DNA of 64,000 bases from Sequoia sempervirens (taxonomy: Eukaryota; Streptophyta; Pinopsida; Cupressales; Cupressaceae). The stretch spans positions 573,017,105 to 573,081,104 of the forward strand of contig VDFB02193867.1 in NCBI GenBank assembly GCA_007258455.2. Reading direction: 5' to 3'. Positions within the stretch are counted from its first letter, which is position 1, and each line of letters opens with the position of its first letter. Below are positions 57,869 to 64,000 of the stretch, piece by piece. A model generated the notes under the pieces. It was not told the origin of the DNA, made no database searches, and saw nothing but the letters and a program-made list of their open reading frames with translations. The position numbers and the translations under genes are program-made.

Positions 57869-58455
57869 TGTTAGTGCATTGTATTATTTTATGCACTAGT
57901 TATTTATTTATCATGTGCATAAGATAAGATTGCTTAAATAGGTGACATCTTACACAAATTTTTCACTTAGTTGAGAGTCATCTTTTATTGCCCATATGTG
58001 TCACATTGTTTAAAAACATATTTTACCTTGAACAAGTAATAGTATATTTTACTTGGTCTTCTCACTTTATGAATCATCTTATGATCATTAGTTATGACTT
58101 GTTCTTGGTTATATCTTATATATGCTCATATCTTGTTTACATGAGTAAATATTATTAAATTATAATATCACATTTGTTAGAATCTTGCTATCATATTATT
58201 TTTTAATATTTGTGTGTATTTTCTCATTGAAATATCATATTATCACGCTCTTTGCAACTTATGTTGCTTGTGCATCTACTATCATAATATTCTTCAATCA
58301 TCTAGATCTTTGGTTTTATGTCCATGTTTTACAACATAGGTGAATCTTATATGGCACCTAATTCCATAAGGACCCAAAATTTATAAGTTATTATAGTAAT
58401 AAAATAATTACAAATTCTCTAAGATTTGTAAGGTGTGCAACACCTAGTCCTAACA
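57869..58455 (+). repeat. 3' LTR of element H
   Basis: It begins TGTTAG after a polypurine tract and ends CCTAACA, so six bases at each end are inverse to each other, as in copia LTRs. It is 587 bp long. No second copy is visible, so the boundaries rest on these end motifs only. Confidence 0.65.
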
Positions 58456-58696
58456 ATAATGACATTTACTTGAAAATTGAACGTCTAACAATCTCTTCCC
58501 ATAATTGATAGTTGGTTCATAAGAGAATATTAGGATTCAATATTAGTGAATTATTCTAAGTGTTCCCTTATTTATATTCATGTTAATTAATTTTCTTCAT
58601 GGTGGCATAATAATCACCCCACGATTCTAAATAGTACCACATATGTATTATCTTCTTATATTCAACAGTAATGAATTATTCTAAATGTTCCCTTAT

Positions 58697-58910
58697 TTAC
58701 TTCTTAACTTTGAAGCACATGCATTAATACTCAACAACATTTGAAGCAACTTGCAACAAATATCAAAACTTTAGAGTTATATGCTAGATCCACTGAATAA
58801 AATTAACATGTTTTACTTCTTAGCTTTCAAACACATGCATTAATACTCAACAACATTTGAAGCAAGTTGCAACAAATATCAAAACTTTAGAGTTATATGC
58901 TAGATCCACT
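58697..58910. repeat. Tandem duplication, 98-bp repeat on a 115-bp period
   Basis: 58697-58794 and about 58813-58910 match with only a few differences (for example aactttgaagcac versus agctttcaaacac). They are separated by about 18 bases. A shorter related piece (gaattattctaagtgttccc) occurs at 58547 and again at 58672. No coding content. Confidence 0.85.
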
Positions 58911-59424
58911 TTCACGCATAGAAAAATAACTCATAAAACCTTCCATGCATCCCCAATTGCCTTCAAAACTACATATGAACAATAAAATAATTCATCAACA
59001 TAAATTTCCATTTGAGCACTAGTAAGTTTTAAATCCACTATTAGTAATCTCATAGGTACAATACACATACATGTACACTATTGAAATAGCTAAAAAAATT
59101 CTTGTGCATAAGTTACAACTAAAAGACAATGTTTCTTTAATCTTATAATCGCGATTATATGTATCCTTGCTCCTAAAGAGGAAAAGGTAATACTTGTCTT
59201 ACAAATATCCCTCTAGGGACCAATTATTATCATGTTGAAAGGCCTAACATCATAAGGGATGAGGTTAGGTTTGATCCTTGAGCGAATTTGACGGAATAGA
59301 TAATCATCAATCCTTGGAATTAAGTTGAAGGAGGTCAAATATTTGTGCAGGGCAAATGGAAGAAGATGAGTTCACTTCTAGTGGAAGTTTCAGACTTAGA
59401 AAAAAACCCAAAACCTGGCAAAAC
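58911..59424. other. Stretch without recognisable features
   Basis: AT-rich sequence with no open frame, terminal repeat or motif that I can name. Confidence 0.5.
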
Positions 59425-59610
59425 GAAACAGGATCTTGTTATTTAGCAAATGGGATCCTGTTTCACTTTGGGGCCCCGAGCCAAAAATAAGATCCCATTT
59501 TGTAAAGGCTTAAAATTACAAAAAAAAAACAAAATGGGATCTTGTTTTGAAACATGGTCTTGTTTTGTAAAGGCTTAATTTTTATTTTTTTAAAAAGAGA
59601 TCCTGTTTCT
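59425..59610. repeat. Cluster of GGATCYTGTTT motifs
   Basis: Six variants in under 190 bases, in both orientations: aaacaggatcttg, gggatcctgtttc, aagatcccattttg, gggatcttgttttg, tggtcttgttttg and gagatcctgtttc. The phrase tttgtaaaggctta also occurs twice. It looks like a decayed tandem repeat. Confidence 0.65.
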
Positions 59611-59629
59611 AAAAATTTAAATTTTCAGT

Positions 59630-60480
59630 ATGATTTTTGCTATGGGTTTCAAGTCGAAAAAAAGGCTTGGGGAGCCGACCCTTAGCTTTGGACCTGCTTT
59701 GACCTACAACTTGAAGGTCATGTCAGTGTTAGTAGAAAAGAGTGACTTTGGACATATTGTGATACCAAAATGTTTAACCTATTCTAAGCAACTAAAATGC
59801 AATGGAAAACATAATGAAACACCTCAAGATTAGCCTAAGGAATTTGTAAAATGCAAATAGGAAAGTGTTAAATGAAGACAAATGATTATACCTCCCTTTT
59901 GCAGTTGAAACTCCTTGGTTGGCCCTTGATTTGGATTGATTTGTATGCTCCTTGATGGCTCTTGATATGGATAAATGCAAAGCTTAACTATATGTTTGGA
60001 TGCAAATAAAAATTGGTGAAATTGAAAACTAGATGAGTGCATAAAATGGCAGCATTTAGTTGCAAAATGGCTGTGTTAGAAATGCCTTTGAGGAGGGGGT
60101 ATTTATAGAAGAATTTGATTTCTCTAGAGAATTCAATGGTTGAGATTTATCCAACAAGGTCAAGATGAAGGGATAAGGTGAGTTGAGGACTCACAAGCCC
60201 TCACATCTTGACATGTGGATTGTGAAATGGCTAAGGGTGAGATGATGTGTAAGTGAGGTGGCCAAAAGGTACATGAGGTGGAGGAAGGACAAGTACCTTC
60301 CAAGTACCTTGGGGAGTGAGAAGATTTAAAAAAAAAGGAACTTCTTATCCCCAAGTGGGAGTGAAAATGACACTTGAAGAATTTTGGAATTTCTCAAAAA
60401 TCTCCAAATGTGCATGAGGTGATATGTCAAACATTCTAGAAGCCTTGGAAAGATAAAATGTGAATTAAAAATTCACATGG
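59630..60480 (-). promoter_or_regulatory. Probable minus-strand LTR-type promoter region
   Basis: On the minus strand ctataaatacccc (tatttata at 60100-60107 on the plus strand) is a strong plant TATA box followed by an untranslated-leader-like sequence. The GC-mixed region upstream (60110-60360, on the higher-coordinate side) resembles an LTR U3. No partner LTR or coding sequence was found, so a host promoter cannot be excluded. Confidence 0.4.
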
Positions 60481-62200
60481 GGATGAGAGAGACATAGGGT
60501 GAATAAATGAGAATTAACTAGTAATCGCACCTTCGTGTGCAATGGGTACACCAAAGATTTGTGGAGATGAATATTTTAATATATGGTATTGTATTTGAAT
60601 TATAGAAATTGTAAAATATGAAGTGTTGAAGGTTTGTAGCATTGATGAAATAGTCAATTGCCAAAGCTATGCATTGAAAGGGACATGCCTGCAAAGTGAA
60701 TGGTGTAAGTGAGGAAGACTTTGCATCAACATATGGTAAAGCAACATTTGTGTATGCAGTTGTAAGCAGACTTTGAAAGAGTAAAAAATATAGAACTAAC
60801 ATGTATTTTCTGGTTGAAAAGAATTTTAAAACCTGTAAACAAAACATTTTTTTTGCAGAAACAAAATATAGAATCCCTACATGTGGCAGTTAGAAGTGAA
60901 AGTAAAACTCTCTCATTGATCATATTTTGAGACACAACATTTTCCTGTGTTGGAGCGCTGTTTCACAGATTTTTTTACCCAAATTTACTTTACTTTGCCT
61001 CTACCATATTTTGGGTAGAGTTTCAGTCATATCTGTGCATTTTACCTGCGTTGAATATTTTCATTTTTTAGCAATTTTGAAGGCAATTCAAATATTTATT
61101 GAATACATCTCCACAACTTCCACATTGCAACAATAACTTTCGCATAACTTGGATTAAATCTAAACATTTTCTATTGGTGAATAAAGAACTTTGGAAATGG
61201 TGTACGTACAACATTTAAGGTTGAAGTCATTGCATTCTTAAAATAAACATCTACATTGTTTTTTGGAAATCATAAACTGGCCTAAGTAATTTTATTGACC
61301 AGTGGCCAATGGCCCTGTTTCTGCCATAAATTATATGTAGGCTACTGATCAATCATTATTTGGCTACAATCCAAGTGTTGAGTGCAGCTTCATTCTCTCA
61401 GTTGAAATCACATAAACCTAACCAAGTAATTTTCTTTTTAAAGGCAAAAACAATCAGCAAGTAATGAAGTGGAATACAATATAATGGAAGCAAAAACAAG
61501 CATTACGATAGGCCCTGCAATCCATCCCAATTGTGGAACAATCCATGCTAATGATAAAACTCTTGTTGTAAGCATAAATTACCACAACAATAGAGTAATT
61601 TCTTATGCCTAAATGTCTACGTGTATATAGGGAAAAAGGCAGAAAATCAGAAAAAAGCACTAAGAATTGAGGCTTAATTCATGCATTTATTAAATCCTAG
61701 AGGCACAAGTATAAAGAAAAAAATCATACTATCAACAATCATAATTTCCTCTGTTCCACAAAGTCATCTTTTTGGGGGATGAAGGAAACAGGTGAAGTGA
61801 ATCTCAGCAGTTCATCATTTTTTGGCCATTTTGTAGTTGTACCATATGCAAGTTGTAGTCAATGCTGGCGCAACTCACATTTACTACGAATAATGATACC
61901 ATTTTGTCACTTTACATGTGAACAACGCTTGTTAAGAAGCTCACAGCTGGCATAAGAAGATCCCGATTTTAGGAGGAAGATGATTGTAGTTCTAGCAGCA
62001 GGTTTACTATTGGAAATGACACCCAACTCAGAGTTCACATGCCCAACACAAAACTCACGGCCTCAAGCATTTTCTGGCATACACTTATTATTTTCTTGTG
62101 ATGGTTGGAATGATTTATGGTTTATGGGTCAATTGCAGTCGATCAATCAAAGTTATGGAATGGTATTAAATACGTTGACAGCTACTGCACATGACTAACA
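60481..62200. other. Low-repeat stretch, no gene identified
   Basis: Several short frames on both strands (for example 60518-60847 minus, 61980-62198 plus) carry no domain I recognise. The composition is less repetitive than the rest of the window and could be gene-flanking or intronic. Confidence 0.4.
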
Positions 62201-62356
62201 GGTTAAAAAGGTCAAAAAGAAAGTGGCAGACTCCAACGGTGAGGATGAAGTAGATGGTAGTGCATTCCCTCTCCCAAATTTTAGACTGTTGATAGACAAA
62301 ATTGGCTTGGAAAACTTCATTGAGGGAACACTGAAATTGTCACTTCATTTGAAATA
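62201..62356 (+). other. Possible exon, unidentified
   Basis: After an acceptor-like ...cacatgactaacag an open stretch reads VKKVKKKVADSNGEDEVDG then FRLLIDKIGLENFIEGTLKL and ends at TAA. The mix of a Lys-rich stretch, an acidic stretch and a helical segment looks protein-like. There is no upstream exon or family match to support it. Confidence 0.25.
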
Positions 62357-62715
62357 AGAGAATATGATTTTGAAATATAGAAATTGTATTGCAAAGGAAA
62401 ATAAGCAGTAAAATGGCTGAATTTTTTGAGGAAATATTTACTGTATAATTCAAAAGGTCTGTTAAGAACAATGTATTGAGATTAACAATGAAGATGATAT
62501 GATATGTACAGTATGTATTTAAAGAATAGGTTTGGCAATCATTGAATTTGTAGCTGTCAAGTAGACGGTAAATAAATGCCTACATTTAGTAGATAACGAG
62601 AGATCTGTAATAATGAAATTAAACATAACAAAGCTTATGTGAACATAATATTAATGGCAACCATTGCATTTACAGGTGTTGTATATTTAAAAGTAAAAGA
62701 TGTTGGCAGGAAAGC

Positions 62716-63190
62716 TTAACAAAATTGTAATAATAAAATAAAACATAAGAAAAGTGGTAAAGCCACAGTTGTTGTATGCATTAAAATTTTGTCAAACGGT
62801 GAACATGCCATTTCTATGCTTCCACATTTCATATACATGTCGAGCAGGGCAGTTGCAACTGCAACAAATAGTTTATGTACATTTGACATACATGTCGAGC
62901 AGGGCAGTTGCAACTGCAACAAATAGTTTATGTGCCTTTTCTATTCTTTGAGGCATTATGTCAAATAGTTTACGTGCCTTTTCTATTCTTCCACACTTTG
63001 CATACATGTCTACTAGTGCATTGGCAACTATAAGATCAGGAAAAAATCCTCATTCCATAGCTCCCATTTTGGTAGAGGCAAATTACACTTGCTTGAAAGT
63101 TTGTAAAGCCTTTTCAACAAATCCATTTTGTACATATCCCGCAATCATGACCTCTCTCTCCCTTGACGGTGCTGTGCAAGCAGTAAATGA
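62716..63190 (-). pseudogene. Broken pentatricopeptide-repeat (PPR) gene fragment
   Basis: Minus-strand frames contain PPR repeat signatures: VMIAGYVQNGFVEKALQTFK, LIVANALVDMYAKCGRIEKA and VAVATALLDMYMKCGSIEMA. The ALVDMYAKCG block is the hallmark of plant PLS-class PPR proteins, which bind organelle RNA for editing, splicing or stability. Frames are shifted, part of a repeat is missing near 63050, and a 55-bp tandem duplication splits the reading. No start, transit peptide or E/DYW tail is visible. It is a pseudogene or a fragment. Confidence 0.75.
62834..62933 (-). repeat. Tandem duplication inside the PPR fragment
   Basis: 45 identical bases starting tacatgtcgagcagggcagt occur at 62834-62878 and 62889-62933 (period 55). 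The period is not a multiple of three and therefore shifts the PPR frame. Two further diverged relatives, at about 62957 and 63002, reflect the natural PPR repeat. Confidence 0.9.
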
Positions 63191-63230
63191 AAAACAACTT
63201 AAATGTATAGACTCTAGAAAAAAAAAATGA

Positions 63231-63846
63231 CTGAAATAATGGCAAGTGAGTTACCTTAAGATTCATCACACAATTTGTCGAATTGTCAAGGATTGCAAAG
63301 AGAAAAATAGGGAGAGTTTGCAGGAAAATTCTTCATGGTAGTCTTGAAAGGAGACTCCTAATATAGTGTAGGTGAGCTGAAAATGAGCAGCATAAAGAGT
63401 TTCGTAAAAGAGCAGCTTTGAAGGAAAACATGCTGCACATGTATCTTTTAATATAAACTATAATAAAGAAATGTATTTTTTTAGCATTAACATATGAAAA
63501 CTATCAGACAAATGGGGAAGATAGGCATGGTGATAGGAGACAAAACATAGAGGTCTGTTAATTGTAGAAAAAACCTTAAGAAATCAGTCATCGTTATATG
63601 CAGTTTGTATTCCACATAGATCTAGCTTGCATGAAAAGATTTGGTGCATTAAAAAGTGCTTCCATTCCATAAAAAATTGGATCCCTGCCAAAAACCAGAT
63701 ATGTCTTTAGTTTCTTGATTGTAGATTTTGTAATATAAACCATTTTTAATTTATGTTAAACATTTGTGAATTGACAATTGAAAGTGAAAGGAGTAAAGAA
63801 TTATATAACCAACCTATAATTTCTTGTTCAAAAGTTTTTGAGAATG
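63231..63846. other. Stretch without recognisable features
   Basis: No open frame or repeat of note. It could be intron or flanking sequence between the PPR fragment and the frame at the window edge. Confidence 0.4.
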
Positions 63847-63999
63847 TCAAGTGATTGAAGCTGATAGTGTTGACAGTCGAGCCTCCTCTTTCACCCTTTG
63901 TGCAACATAAGGGTTGCGTTGCATCCGTATGTATCTGTGGAATGTGAATGAAGGGTGGATACGAAGACCTCCAAGATGTGACTCTTGAAATTGCTGTGA
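63847..63999 (-). other. Open minus-strand frame running off the window
   Basis: A frame of 50 codons is open from the window edge to a TGA at 63847-63849. It includes HLGGLRIHPSFTFHRYIRM and NPYVAQRVKEEARLSTLSA. It has balanced composition and no low complexity, so it may be part of a gene lying mostly beyond 64000. I recognise no family. Confidence 0.3.
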
Positions 64000-64000
64000 A

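Noticed and set aside
1..64000. tRNA, rRNA, CRISPR, bacterial operon or organelle DNA
   Set aside because: No cloverleaf-like sequence, ribosomal stretch, spaced identical repeats or organelle gene was recognised in a read-through of both strands. The sequence is eukaryotic intergenic DNA.

Overview
The window looks like intergenic DNA from a large plant nuclear genome, most likely a gymnosperm. This rests on the dense, old, mutually nested LTR retrotransposons of plant Ty3/gypsy and Ty1/copia type, a decayed plant LINE, and a plant PPR gene fragment. It also rests on overall AT-richness and the absence of any clearly intact host gene. The species assignment is inference. Nothing bacterial is present: no operons, RNA operons, CRISPR or phage.

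Layout. (A) 1-7111: a gypsy-like element with paired LTRs (window starts inside the 5' LTR; 3' LTR 5339-7111). Its coding part holds only acidic repeats, a retropepsin, a G-patch and a zinc-knuckle-like motif, with no reverse transcriptase or integrase. (B) 7112-14600: a second gypsy element (probable 5' LTR, leader, gag, protease), split by a 3353-bp TG...CA insertion with no coding frame (10773-14125) and a perfect CATAT target duplication. (C) 14605-19130: a copia element with gag, protease, integrase, RT and RNase H in order but full of stops, and no LTRs found. (D) 19140-19965: a minus-strand gypsy RNase H/integrase scrap. (E) 21429-38705: a second copia element (LTR end, initiator-Met-type primer site, gag, pol). 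Its gag carries a 991-bp TIR element, and between gag and protease sits a 12.3-kb element (F, 23485-35788). F has 3.5-kb LTRs, a gag-like gene and no pol.

Further right: a decayed minus-strand LINE (about 39800-45200). Then a Sirevirus-like copia derivative (G, 46801-53368) with multi-knuckle gag, a very long unidentified reading frame, repeated polypurine tracts and a 1351-bp 3' LTR. Then a copia 3' end (H, to 58455), a probable minus-strand LTR-like promoter region (59630-60480), and finally low-repeat sequence with a broken PPR gene on the minus strand (62716-63190).

How the parts relate. Nesting gives a relative history: B is older than its solo-LTR-like insert, and E is older than both the TIR element and F. 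Three elements (A, F, G) keep LTRs and gag-like or accessory coding but lack pol. They look like non-autonomous families that would need enzymes from full elements such as C or E. The most unusual features are a family of 36-bp palindromes in A, a reading frame inside the U3 part of both F LTRs beside an array of 13-bp CpG-containing motifs, and the unidentified roughly 1100-residue frame of G.
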